A stretch of 35,047 nt of DNA, from the NCBI GenBank assembly GCA_019118325.1, contig DWZE01000005.1, positions 1 to 35,047 on the forward strand, written 5' to 3'. Made by a program: the position numbers and the translations under genes. The DNA comes from Candidatus Bacteroides intestinavium (GTDB lineage Bacteria; Bacteroidota; Bacteroidia; Bacteroidales; Bacteroidaceae). Shown here in pieces: positions 8,460 through 16,943 of this stretch (its first letter is position 1; every line of letters begins with the position of its first letter). The notes below the pieces were generated by a model. The model had not been told where the DNA came from. It searched no databases and saw only the letters and a program-made list of their open reading frames with translations.

Positions 8460-9266
8460 ATGCGACTGAAAATTGTATTGATAATGTGGATAGGTATGGC
8501 CTTGTTTAGCTGTAATGTTATGGGTACCAATTATAGGGCCATCTATGATTTTGAATATACGAAAGACAGCATCAATTCAATTATAGAAAAAGACATACTG
8601 TATCTGGAAATATCTAAAAATAGTTCCTTTTGTTTCAGTTATTATACTTATTATACGGATTCCCTAAAGAACACACCCAATGGACGAGCCGTTTGGAGAC
8701 AACTTTTCTCTGCCGCCATAGCCAAAGATGGAACAAATGCCACTTCTTTCCCTTATAAACGCAGCACATTTATGGTGACTAAATGTTATACATCGGACAC
8801 CCTATGTATCAAAGATATGATTGACAACGACATTTATGAATATGTTGCCTCCAAAAATGAATTCCATTGGCAGCTGTGTGATTCTACAAAGAACATCAAT
8901 GGCTTTGAAGCCTACAAAGCCACTTGCTGTTATCATGGCAGGGAATGGGCGGTTTGGTTCTCGCCCGACATCCCCTTTAGCGACGGGCCTTGGGTGTTCT
9001 GCGGTCTCCCCGGGCTTATTCTCGAAGCACACGACAAGGATCATTTGTTTTCCTTCCGCCTGAAAGGGCTGTTCTCCAATCCAGCACCCAAAAAGGATTG
9101 GCTGGACGAGGGGAAAAAGACTGACCGGATTTCATTCCTGCGGAAGGATTATCAATATCGGAAAAACCTCACGCGGATTTTTAATGCGGAAATGGGGACA
9201 AATGTCCCGGAAAATAAGAATGATACCCGTTATTTAGATGGGTTAGAACCTGATTTCAAACAATAG
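8460..9266 (+). CDS. GLPGLI family protein, copy 1
   Basis: A 268-residue exported protein of the GLPGLI (Porph_ging) family, known from Bacteroidetes; molecular function is not established. It has an N-terminal hydrophobic signal (residues 2-22, 'IVLIMWIGMALFSCNVMG'). C19 could be a lipobox cysteine, or cleavage could follow VMG. The hallmark 'SDGPWVFCGLPGLILEA' lies in the C-terminal half, with upstream 'CCYHGREWAVWFSPDIP'. The last 14 residues, DTRYLDGLEPDFKQ, are identical to those of the next gene. The gene is visibly AT-richer than the flanking housekeeping genes, suggesting transfer. It is first in a run of three GLPGLI genes that ends in an outer membrane barrel protein. Confidence 0.85.
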   Translation: MRLKIVLIMWIGMALFSCNVMGTNYRAIYDFEYTKDSINSIIEKDILYLEISKNSSFCFSYYTYYTDSLKNTPNGRAVWRQLFSAAIAKDGTNATSFPYKRSTFMVTKCYTSDTLCIKDMIDNDIYEYVASKNEFHWQLCDSTKNINGFEAYKATCCYHGREWAVWFSPDIPFSDGPWVFCGLPGLILEAHDKDHLFSFRLKGLFSNPAPKKDWLDEGKKTDRISFLRKDYQYRKNLTRIFNAEMGTNVPENKNDTRYLDGLEPDFKQ

Positions 9267-9325
9267 TCTATAAGAAGATGTTGAAATTCAGTTTATACGA
9301 TAATAGGATTTTAGGTATCTTAACA

Positions 9326-10132
9326 ATGAAAAGAATATTATTTGTAATTACTATCTGTCTATTTGCTGTTAAATTATCAGCAGATAACTCAAACAGAACA
9401 TATAGAGCAGTGTATGGCTTTGAATATACAAAAGACAGTATTAATTCTACGAAAGGGTATGACATCCTCTATTTAGAATTATATGGCGACCATTCATTTT
9501 GTTTTAGCAAATACACGTGGGAATTGGATTCGATTATCAACAGTCCTCATGGGGAGAAATTGTATGATGAATTGTTGACCGCATCTTTGTTAAAAGACGG
9601 TCCCAGGGCAGGCACATATCCTCATCGCAGGAGCACCTTTATGGTTTCAAAATACCAGGATAGTAAATCTATTATTACCAAAGATTATTGCGATAATGAA
9701 TACTATCAATATTGTGACTCCATGGCAGACTTTGTTTGGAACATAACAGATAGTATAAAGATAATTGACGGAATGTCGGTAATCAATGCACAATGTGCTT
9801 ATCATGGAAGATTGTGGAGTGTGTGGTTTTGTCCTGATTTGCCATGGTCTGATGGGCCATGGAAGTTTTGTAATCTCCCAGGTCTTATTATTGAAGCAAG
9901 AGATAAAGATGAATTATATGTGTTTAAGTTGCTTAGTCTAAATGAATGTAACCATCCTGTTTTGGATTGGTGCAAAAATGCGAAACGTACCCAAAGGAAA
10001 GAATTTCTCAACATGAGATATAAAAGCTTAAAAAATAACCTCATAAGATATCGTTCTGAGCTTGGCATAGATACCCAAACCAATATTGATACCCGCTATT
10101 TAGATGGGTTAGAGCCTGATTTCAAACAATAA
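9326..10132 (+). CDS. GLPGLI family protein, copy 2
   Basis: A 268-residue paralogue of the preceding protein, same length. The N-terminal signal is 'RILFVITICLFAVKLSA', probably signal peptidase I type. Family motifs are 'CAYHGRLWSVWFCPDLP' and 'SDGPWKFCNLPGLIIEARDKDE', so the signature here is NLPGLI. Shared with copy 1 are 'FEYTKDSINS' near the N-terminus, 'RRSTFMVSK' and the C-terminal DTRYLDGLEPDFKQ. It is the most AT-rich gene of the window. The ATG at 9326 was chosen over 9278 because it immediately precedes the signal peptide. It follows copy 1 after 59 bp. A tandem duplication is the simplest origin. Function is unknown. Confidence 0.85.
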   Translation: MKRILFVITICLFAVKLSADNSNRTYRAVYGFEYTKDSINSTKGYDILYLELYGDHSFCFSKYTWELDSIINSPHGEKLYDELLTASLLKDGPRAGTYPHRRSTFMVSKYQDSKSIITKDYCDNEYYQYCDSMADFVWNITDSIKIIDGMSVINAQCAYHGRLWSVWFCPDLPWSDGPWKFCNLPGLIIEARDKDELYVFKLLSLNECNHPVLDWCKNAKRTQRKEFLNMRYKSLKNNLIRYRSELGIDTQTNIDTRYLDGLEPDFKQ

Positions 10133-10138
10133 AGGAGG
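10132..10138 (+). promoter_or_regulatory. Perfect Shine-Dalgarno before GLPGLI copy 3
   Basis: AAGGAGG lies 8 bp before the ATG at 10147 and overlaps the last base of the copy 2 stop codon. Such a complete site is unusual in Bacteroidetes, and no comparable site was noted at other starts in this window. Confidence 0.6.
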
Positions 10139-10146
10139 ACTCAGCC

Positions 10147-10977
10147 ATGAAATACGTCAGTTTGTTCGTATTACTTTTCGTGACATCAAATGTGATGGCT
10201 CAGATAATAGAGGACAAGGAACCCGCCATTTTAGAAGTCCACTATATTAAAACTTGGGTGGCGGACACTTTGGAAAATCGAAGTTATACCGACCCTATGA
10301 CTTTGAGGATAGGTAAAACTTCAGCTATGTTTTACCCACCTAAAATGATGTGGGCAGATTCACTATTACAGACGGATTATGCGCTTTACGAGAAACTCCA
10401 CCGGGAAATGAATCCACTCGGACAGTCAGAGTACAAGCCGCTTGGAGGTATGGAACGTGAATACCTGTTTCGCAATATCAACGATGGCGAGACGATGATC
10501 TACCGAGTAATTGCAGGAGAGCATTATTCGTACACGGAACCCACAGAAATGCCGATATGGCAAATTCAGTCGGAAACGAAAGAACTCTTGGGGTATAGCT
10601 GTCAGCTTGCCTCATGCGATTTTAGAGGACGCACATGGTATGCATGGTTTTCAACCGACATACCCGTCAATGAAGGGCCTTGGAAACTGTTCGGGTTGCC
10701 CGGTCTTGTCTTGGAAGCATGGGATAGTAAAAAGCATTATGCCTACAAGGCAACCGGACTTTACACCCAAAACCTGCAACCTGTGGGGATAAGGCTGTAT
10801 GTCAGGAACAAGCCCTATACGCTAAAGTCCAGGCAAGAATATCTCCAGAAGATGTACAAAGCATACATTCTAGGGAAATTTGCCTCCCAAATGAGTGCCT
10901 TGTATGGCAACGGTGCACAGAGTGCTCCTACCCAGGCACAATATGATTATCAAGAGAGAGACTATCCACATAAGTAA
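10147..10977 (+). CDS. GLPGLI family protein, copy 3 (divergent)
   Basis: A 276-residue member of the same family but clearly diverged from copies 1 and 2. The signal peptide is 'YVSLFVLLFVTSNVMA' with probable cleavage after VMA. The family region reads 'CDFRGRTWYAWFSTDIPV' and 'NEGPWKLFGLPGLVLEAWD'. It lacks the DTRYLDGLEPDFKQ tail and ends 'QYDYQERDYPHK'. Base composition is intermediate between copies 1/2 and the chromosome. It starts 14 bp after copy 2 behind a perfect Shine-Dalgarno, and the barrel protein gene follows after 29 bp, so all four are probably one operon. Function is unknown; a periplasmic or surface partner of the barrel protein is an inference from context. Confidence 0.88.
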   Translation: MKYVSLFVLLFVTSNVMAQIIEDKEPAILEVHYIKTWVADTLENRSYTDPMTLRIGKTSAMFYPPKMMWADSLLQTDYALYEKLHREMNPLGQSEYKPLGGMEREYLFRNINDGETMIYRVIAGEHYSYTEPTEMPIWQIQSETKELLGYSCQLASCDFRGRTWYAWFSTDIPVNEGPWKLFGLPGLVLEAWDSKKHYAYKATGLYTQNLQPVGIRLYVRNKPYTLKSRQEYLQKMYKAYILGKFASQMSALYGNGAQSAPTQAQYDYQERDYPHK

Positions 10978-11006
10978 ACGGGAATAAAAAAACAAACCAT
11001 TTTGCG

Positions 11007-13589
11007 ATGAGGCTACTATTCACAATCCTATTGGCCCTGACCATCTGCTTGGATGGCTTTGCGGGTACCCCTGTCACCGGCACCGTCATCCAGGCGTCCG
11101 ACCAATCCCCGATAGCGGGGGCCAATGTCCTTTTGAAAAACGCTGAAGGGAAGTTGTTGGCCTACGGAGTGAGTGACGCCAACGGGCGGTTCTCCATCAT
11201 GCCGCCCGCGACAAGTGAGGAGCTTACCATCCATGTCACCATAATGGGATACCGTACCTATTCCGCCCCTTTGGCGCTTGATGGCAAACCCCTCGTAATA
11301 AGGATGGAAGAAGGGGCTTTCCAATTGCAGGAAGTAACCGTCAAGGCCGACCGTATCCGGGAGAGCGGGGACACGATAACCTATAATGTGGGCAGTTTTG
11401 CCCAAAAACAGGACCGGAGCATAGGTGATGTGCTGAAACGTATGCCCGGCATTGACGTGGCCAACAATGGGAAAATACAATACCAAGGCATAGACATCAA
11501 TAAGTTCTACATCGAGGGCAACGACCTCTTGGGCGGAAAATACGGCATCGCGACAAACGGTATCGCTTACGATGACATCGGCGCCGTGGAGGTCATGGAG
11601 AACCACCAGCCCATGCAGGTGCTCCGTGGACTGAGTTTCTCTGACCAGGCAGCTATCAACCTGAAGATGAAGAACAGTGCGAAAGCAACCTTCCTGGTTC
11701 ACGGCACATTGGGCGGCGGATGGTCTGAACAACCGCAAGGCGCGCTCTGGCAAGGGGACATCTTCACCATGATGGTCACGGGGAAGTACCAGATGATAAC
11801 TACGCTGAAAGGAAACAACACCGGGCTGAACCTCTCCGATGAGCTTCTGGACTTCACTTCTGAGAAATCGGATGAGGAATTAGACGGGTATATAGCTTTG
11901 TCCACTCCGGCTACCCCCAACTTGCAACGGAACAGGAGCTACTTCAACCGTTCGTGGATGGTATCTTCCAGCCACCTCCTCAAAACAGAAAACGGAGGGG
12001 AGTTCAAAGCCCATATTGACTATAACCATGACCGTGTCTCTGCGCAGGGAGCAAGTACGACGACCTATTTCCTGGAGTCCGGGGACCAAATCGTTCTCGA
12101 AGACAAGAGCTCGCTCTCGCACCGCAATGCGGTGGCTGGGAAGTTTTCATACGAAATCAATGAAAAGACCTGTTTTCTCAACAACACCTTGTCGGCTGAT
12201 TTTTCATGGAATGATTTGACGCTGAACACCACAGGGTCGTTGCCCAACACTCAGACGGCCTGGATGCCGGAATATGCGGTGAGTAATCTGTTGAAAGTCA
12301 TCAAGCGTTTCAGCAACAACAAGTTGGTTACCTTCACCAGCCGCAATGAATGGAACTCCCTGCCCGAGAAGCTGACCGTCACCCATGAAGGGCAGGATTA
12401 CGGACAAAAGATAAAGCAACATGCCTTCTACACGGATGAGAGAGCCTCGTTGGGCTTTGTATTCAACAAGGTGCTCCTGTCTTTGGAAGCCGGTGTGTCC
12501 GGATATTTTAGGAATCTGGATACCAACCTGTTTGGGGTGGACAGGACGGATGTAACAGAGACTGAAGCATTAACTACCGATTATTTGCGTGTTTTCGCTT
12601 CTCCCAAATTCGAGTGGAGCTATAAGAAACTGGAACTCACGTTGAATCTTCCGGTCAATCTGTATTCCTATTTCTTCTCCGGAGCCATGGGCAACCGCAC
12701 GGAGTTCTTCCTGTCTCCTTCGTTGGCGGCAAGGTTCCGCCTTACGCCCCGAATGTCGCTCACTTTGCGTGGAAGCGCCCGGCGTTCTCCCGCCTCTTTG
12801 CATGATATCCACGATTCTTCCATACTTACCGATTACCGCTCGTTCAGTGCCGGAGTGGATGATTACTACACCTCGTCCGGACAGTCTCTTTCCGCTTCCT
12901 ACAGCTATCGAAATGCTCCAAGCGGGCTATTCGTGATGGCCATGGGCAGCTATGGATGGAATAAATCCAAGTTCGGGACGGTGCAGAACGTGGTCGGTGA
13001 TTATGTATTCTACTCCTATCAGTCACAACCCTCAGACTCGCGCAATGCGATGGCGTTTTTCAACGCGAGCAAGACCCTTGATTTTATGCGTGGAGCCATC
13101 GGGGTGAAAGGCATTTACAGCCGGATGGAAAACAATCTGTTGTCTCAAGGGATTTCCACTGATTATTGCCATGATTCCTTCTCTCTGTCGCCTTTCATGA
13201 ACGGGAATCTGTTCACCTGCCTGAACTGGAACTTCCGGTTTACGTGGGATAAATCCTGGTTGGAAATTTCCGATATGCCGGGTCGCAGTTCCGACAATTA
13301 CATCTATTCGGGAAGCGTGACGCTCACACCGTGCTCTTTGATAACCTGGACCACCGGAGGCGAATATTACCGTAATCAGATAGAAGAAGGACGTTACAAA
13401 GACATGTTCATGCTCGACACCAAATTGACGTTCAACCTAAGTAAGCGGATTGAGGTTTCTGCTTCGGTCACTAACTTGCTCAATAAGAAAGAATACAGTT
13501 ATACTTCGTATGGCACTGTGTCCCAGTATGAGCGTTCAAGCAAACTTCGTGGACGTGAATTCCTGATTTCGCTCTATTTGAAAAAGTAA
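11007..13589 (+). CDS. CarboxypepD_reg-like/TonB plug-like outer membrane beta-barrel protein
   Basis: An 860-residue outer membrane protein. Signal peptide is residues 1-19. A carboxypeptidase-regulatory-like Ig-fold domain (about 20-105: 'TPVTGTVIQASDQSPIAGANVLL') is followed by a plug-like region (about 108-225: 'LQEVTVKADRIRESGDTI', 'DVLKRMPGIDV', 'YIEGNDLLGGKYG'). Alternating aromatic strands of a large barrel run to the C-terminus. The type resembles the OMP_b-brl family rather than a classic SusC, and there is no SusD partner. The three GLPGLI genes upstream appear co-transcribed. This arrangement of GLPGLI genes with a receptor-like barrel recurs in Bacteroidetes as I understand the family; the substrate, or whether it imports or exports, is unknown. 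Its stop lies 15 bp from the convergent TetR gene. Confidence 0.88.
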   Translation: MRLLFTILLALTICLDGFAGTPVTGTVIQASDQSPIAGANVLLKNAEGKLLAYGVSDANGRFSIMPPATSEELTIHVTIMGYRTYSAPLALDGKPLVIRMEEGAFQLQEVTVKADRIRESGDTITYNVGSFAQKQDRSIGDVLKRMPGIDVANNGKIQYQGIDINKFYIEGNDLLGGKYGIATNGIAYDDIGAVEVMENHQPMQVLRGLSFSDQAAINLKMKNSAKATFLVHGTLGGGWSEQPQGALWQGDIFTMMVTGKYQMITTLKGNNTGLNLSDELLDFTSEKSDEELDGYIALSTPATPNLQRNRSYFNRSWMVSSSHLLKTENGGEFKAHIDYNHDRVSAQGASTTTYFLESGDQIVLEDKSSLSHRNAVAGKFSYEINEKTCFLNNTLSADFSWNDLTLNTTGSLPNTQTAWMPEYAVSNLLKVIKRFSNNKLVTFTSRNEWNSLPEKLTVTHEGQDYGQKIKQHAFYTDERASLGFVFNKVLLSLEAGVSGYFRNLDTNLFGVDRTDVTETEALTTDYLRVFASPKFEWSYKKLELTLNLPVNLYSYFFSGAMGNRTEFFLSPSLAARFRLTPRMSLTLRGSARRSPASLHDIHDSSILTDYRSFSAGVDDYYTSSGQSLSASYSYRNAPSGLFVMAMGSYGWNKSKFGTVQNVVGDYVFYSYQSQPSDSRNAMAFFNASKTLDFMRGAIGVKGIYSRMENNLLSQGISTDYCHDSFSLSPFMNGNLFTCLNWNFRFTWDKSWLEISDMPGRSSDNYIYSGSVTLTPCSLITWTTGGEYYRNQIEEGRYKDMFMLDTKLTFNLSKRIEVSASVTNLLNKKEYSYTSYGTVSQYERSSKLRGREFLISLYLKK

Positions 13590-13604
13590 TAGGAGCTTAA
13601 ATCC

Positions 13605-14204
13605 TCATTTGAGCAGGGCATAGAGTTGGTCATAAGTTTGTTTCAGCCTGTCTATGTCGTATCCGTTCTCAGAAAATACGCCATGAAATGCCCGGCCGAT
13701 ATAGCAGTCTTCGTAAAAGTAACTGATAGCGGCTGGATCCAAGCCGTTTCTGATTTCTCCGGTGGCTATTGCATTTTCAATGACAGATTTCCATATCAGC
13801 CGTTCTTCTTCATACCATTGGGCGGTTTGCTCTTTGAATTTCGGTATATAGGTCAATGCCGAACTTTCAATGCGCATCAGAGCCTCATTGACATTGGCAA
13901 TGCCCAGGCTTGACATCTGTTTCTGCTCGCGTTTCAATGTTTCGATGAAATAATTGTAAAACGAGCAAAGGGATAGTTTATAAGCATCGGGTACTGTTTT
14001 TACAGATGACGTTCTATAGACAAAAGTATGAAGTATTTCCCTGAACAGTCCTTCCTTGTTCTTGAAATAATAGACCATGGAGCCGCGGCTGATTCCGATT
14101 GCTTTCTCCATGACACCGAAAGACACGCGGTCGTATGGCATCGTGGCAAATAGCCTGAATGCCTCCGTAAGAATCTTCTGACGACTGGTTTCTCCTTTGC
14201 TCAT
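13605..14204 (-). CDS. TetR/AcrR family transcriptional regulator
   Basis: A 199-residue repressor-type protein. The N-terminal helix-turn-helix (about 7-55) reads 'SRQKILTEAFRLFATMPYDRVS', with recognition-helix region 'GISRGSMVYYFKNKEGLF'; the C-terminal ligand domain (60-199) is variable as usual. It is convergent with the GLPGLI/barrel operon (15 bp between stops). Autoregulation or control of that operon is a guess from proximity. Upstream of its start, the 22-bp tandem repeat block occupies 14285-14372. No consensus -7 element was seen; TACCTTCG at 14419-14426 (minus) is a near match that would place the repeats in its leader. Confidence 0.92.
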   Translation of the reverse strand: MSKGETSRQKILTEAFRLFATMPYDRVSFGVMEKAIGISRGSMVYYFKNKEGLFREILHTFVYRTSSVKTVPDAYKLSLCSFYNYFIETLKREQKQMSSLGIANVNEALMRIESSALTYIPKFKEQTAQWYEEERLIWKSVIENAIATGEIRNGLDPAAISYFYEDCYIGRAFHGVFSENGYDIDRLKQTYDQLYALLK

Positions 14205-14284
14205 ACTGAAATATATGTTTATCCGTTGGAGGAATTAAGACCCAATTGCCCATTATCTTGTCGGTCTGTCGAGCGGCTTTGCAG

Positions 14285-14372
14285 GCGGATATCTCCGCCC
14301 TTGTCCGGAGATATCTCTGTCCTTGCCCGGAGATATCCCCGCCCTTGCCCGCAGATATCTCTGCCCGTGGGC
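14285..14372 (+). repeat. Four 22-bp tandem repeats, locus 1
   Basis: Four exact-length 22-bp units at 14285-14306, 14307-14328, 14329-14350 and 14351-14372. The core is G(C/G)(G/A)GATATC(T/C)C(C/T)G(C/T)CC followed by a variable C-rich part. Units 1 and 4 contain perfect dyads (GCGGA-TATC-TCCGC and GCAGA-TATC-TCTGC), and unit 2 contains the palindrome GAGATATCTC. The same unit recurs at 27303-27384 in the same orientation. The 357-bp spacer 14205-14561 otherwise holds only the tamL promoter. Confidence 0.85.
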
Positions 14373-14519
14373 TTTCATGCCCTGATTAATCCCTCCGGCG
14401 GTTATGTTTAAATCTGCGCGAAGGTACGAATATATACCGACATGAGGAAATTTTAGCGTCAAAGCAGCGTTCTTGAGACCTTTGGCGGATGCCGTGTTGG
14501 GATTTCGGGGAGAAAAACG

Positions 14520-14527
14520 TACCTTTG
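14520..14527 (+). promoter_or_regulatory. -7 element of tamL
   Basis: TACCTTTG fits TAnnTTTG, 34 bp before the ATG at 14562. The 22-bp repeats lie about 150 bp upstream of it. Confidence 0.55.
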
Positions 14528-14561
14528 TGACCAATTAGCAATCTGCTTCTGAAGAGAGAAT

Positions 14562-16865
14562 ATGAGGAATATCGTCCGCACCGTCCTGCTTTGCGTCTTG
14601 GCCTTGGGGCTGGCCGCATGCTCCACTACCAAATACGTGCCCGAAGGTTCGTATTTGCTGGATGACGTGCGCATCCGGACGGATAACAAGGACGTGCGCC
14701 CTTCGCAACTCTCCATGTATGTCCGCCAGCATCCCAACTCCAAGTGGTTCAGCTTGATAAAGACCCAGCTCTACGTCTACAACTGGTCGGGGAGGGACTC
14801 GACGAAGTGGATGAACCGCGTGCTCCGGCGGATGGGAGACGCTCCCGTCATTTATAGCCACGATGAAACGGAGCGGACCACGGAGGAAATCACCAAGGCC
14901 GTGCGCAACATGGGGTATATGGGAGCTACGGTGGAGCCGGAGCGTGAGGTGTCCGGACAGAAGATGAAGCTGACCTACCGGGTGCGTACCGGCAAGCCCT
15001 ATCGGGTGCGCTCCTTGAAGCTGGATGTGCAGGACGACCGCATTGCGGATTATATGCGAAAAGATTCGGCCGCGACCCTCCTGAGTGAAGGGATGACCTT
15101 CGATGTCAACGTGCTGGATGCCGAGCGACAGCGCATCACGTCCAACCTCTTGCGGCATGGTTATTACAAGTTCAACAAGGATTACATTACCTATACGGCC
15201 GACACCGTGCGCAATACGTATCAGGTGGATCTCACCCTTCATCTGGCTCCTTTCCGTCAGGGAGACGTGGCCAAACCTCATCAGCAATACCACGTGGACA
15301 AGGTGTCCTTCATCACCGAATATGACATGATGCAGGGCTCGGAGGAGAATAGCATTCAGGTGACCGACTCGGTGCATTACGGGGCTTTCCCCATCTATTT
15401 CAAGGACCGCCTCTATCTGAGGCCCAAGGTTCTGGTGAACAACCTGCACTTCAAGCCGGGAGACCTGTATGACGAATATGCCGTCAGCCGTACGTACACT
15501 AATTTCGGACGGCTTCAGGCCTTGAAATACACCAATATCCGCTTCCTGGAGCAAGAGAAGGACAGCACCGCCCTGAGCGCTTTCGTGTTGCTCACCAAGA
15601 ACAAGTCCCAGTCGGTGTCTTTCGAAGTGGATGGCACCAATTCGGCGGGCGACCTCGGGGCGGGTGGTTCCGTGTCTTATAATCATCGCAATCTTTTCCG
15701 TGGTTCGGAGGCTTTCATGCTGAAGTTGCGCGGAGCCTACGAGGCTGTGTCCGGCCTCCAGGGGACGGGCTACAACCAGAACTATATTGAGTTGGGGGCG
15801 GAGGCGACCATCAATTTTCCGCGTTTTCTCTTTCCTTTCCTTTCCCGTGACTTTACGCGGCGCATTTCGGCCACTACTGAGTTCGGCCTTCAATACAATT
15901 ACCAGATGCGTCCGGAGTTCACGCGTATCGTGGCTTCGGCCGGATGGAGCTACAAGTGGGGTGTGCAGCACGTGCGCGCCCAGCATCGCATTGATTTGCT
16001 GGATATCAACTACTTGTATATGCCCTGGATGGACGAGTCTTTCCGCCAGTTGTATTTGGAACAGGAACAGAATTATATCCTGAAGTATAACTATGAGGAC
16101 CGCCTCATCGTGCGCACGGGTTATAGCTATACGTACAACAGTGCGGGCCGGGCCTTGCGGAACAACACCACGTTGGGCAATTCCTTCACGGTGCGCTTCA
16201 ACTTTGAGTCTGCGGGCAATCTGCTTTATGCCTTGGCCAGTGCCACCAAGATGCGTAAGAATGAGGCTGGCGAATACACCTTGTTGGGCATTCCTTTTGC
16301 CCAATACCTCAAGTTTGATGCGGACTTTGCGAAGAACATTGTGATAGACAGCCGCAATTCACTGGCTTTTCATATCGGGGCCGGCATCGCTATTCCGTAT
16401 GGGAATGCTTCCGTGGTGCCTTTCGAGAAACGTTACTTTTCCGGAGGCGCCAATAGCGTGCGCGGATGGTCTGTGCGCGACCTGGGTCCCGGTGCCTTTC
16501 CCGGTGACAATAATTTCCTGAACCAGTCGGGCGATATCAAGTTGGATGCAAGCATCGAATACCGTACGCGCCTCTTCTGGAAATTCCGTGGAGCGGTCTT
16601 TGTGGATGCGGGCAATATCTGGACTCTTCGCGAGTATGAGGAGCAGCCGGGCGGAAAGTTCGAGTTCAACAGTTTCTATAAGCAAATAGCTGTGGCTTAT
16701 GGCATAGGCCTCCGTCTGGACCTGGACTTTTTCGTCCTTCGCTTTGACGGAGGCATGAAGGCCATCAATCCTGTGTATGAGAGTGGGCGCCTGCGCTATC
16801 CCATTTTCCATCCCAACTTTAAGCGGGATTTTGCTTTCCATTTTGCGGTAGGTTATCCCTTTTGA
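14562..16865 (+). CDS. tamL: Translocation and assembly module lipoprotein TamL (Omp85 family)
   Basis: A 767-residue outer membrane lipoprotein of the BamA/TamA family. The signal ends in a lipobox, 'LGLAAC', giving C20 as the lipidated residue. This lipid anchor distinguishes Bacteroidetes TamL from proteobacterial TamA. Two or three POTRA-like repeats cover about 30-260 (for example 'ITKAVRNMGYMGATVEPERE' and 'VRSLKLDVQD'). The 16-strand-type barrel has the Omp85 signature in its C-terminal half ('KRYFSGGANSVRGWSVRDLGPG', about 625-646) and a final strand '…RDFAFHFAVGYPF' ending in Phe. It would insert proteins or lipids into the outer membrane with TamB, which is not in this window. Start supported by the -7 element at 14520. 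Convergent with the DUF3332 gene. Confidence 0.88.
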   Translation: MRNIVRTVLLCVLALGLAACSTTKYVPEGSYLLDDVRIRTDNKDVRPSQLSMYVRQHPNSKWFSLIKTQLYVYNWSGRDSTKWMNRVLRRMGDAPVIYSHDETERTTEEITKAVRNMGYMGATVEPEREVSGQKMKLTYRVRTGKPYRVRSLKLDVQDDRIADYMRKDSAATLLSEGMTFDVNVLDAERQRITSNLLRHGYYKFNKDYITYTADTVRNTYQVDLTLHLAPFRQGDVAKPHQQYHVDKVSFITEYDMMQGSEENSIQVTDSVHYGAFPIYFKDRLYLRPKVLVNNLHFKPGDLYDEYAVSRTYTNFGRLQALKYTNIRFLEQEKDSTALSAFVLLTKNKSQSVSFEVDGTNSAGDLGAGGSVSYNHRNLFRGSEAFMLKLRGAYEAVSGLQGTGYNQNYIELGAEATINFPRFLFPFLSRDFTRRISATTEFGLQYNYQMRPEFTRIVASAGWSYKWGVQHVRAQHRIDLLDINYLYMPWMDESFRQLYLEQEQNYILKYNYEDRLIVRTGYSYTYNSAGRALRNNTTLGNSFTVRFNFESAGNLLYALASATKMRKNEAGEYTLLGIPFAQYLKFDADFAKNIVIDSRNSLAFHIGAGIAIPYGNASVVPFEKRYFSGGANSVRGWSVRDLGPGAFPGDNNFLNQSGDIKLDASIEYRTRLFWKFRGAVFVDAGNIWTLREYEEQPGGKFEFNSFYKQIAVAYGIGLRLDLDFFVLRFDGGMKAINPVYESGRLRYPIFHPNFKRDFAFHFAVGYPF

Positions 16866-16884
16866 TGGCACGGGGGCGGACGGC

Positions 16885-16926
16885 AAAAAAGAAACGCCCG
16901 TCCAGAAGAAGAACTGGACGGGCGTT
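16885..16926 (-). terminator. Rho-independent terminator of the DUF3332 gene
   Basis: A perfect 13-bp stem, AACGCCCGTCCAG (16893-16905) with CTGGACGGGCGTT (16914-16926), has an 8-nt loop. The A-run at 16885-16890 becomes a U-tract on the minus strand. It also sits 27 bp after the tamL stop, but has no T-run in that direction. Confidence 0.85.
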
Positions 16927-16943
16927 CCCGGGATGTATGTTTC

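Noticed and set aside
14285-14372. Regular repeats that might be a small CRISPR array
   Set aside because: Units are contiguous 22-mers with no unique spacers between them and no cas genes nearby. They are tandem repeats.
14535-16304. 589-residue open frame on the minus strand
   Set aside because: Antisense shadow of tamL; the complementary frame carries clear Omp85 motifs and a lipobox.
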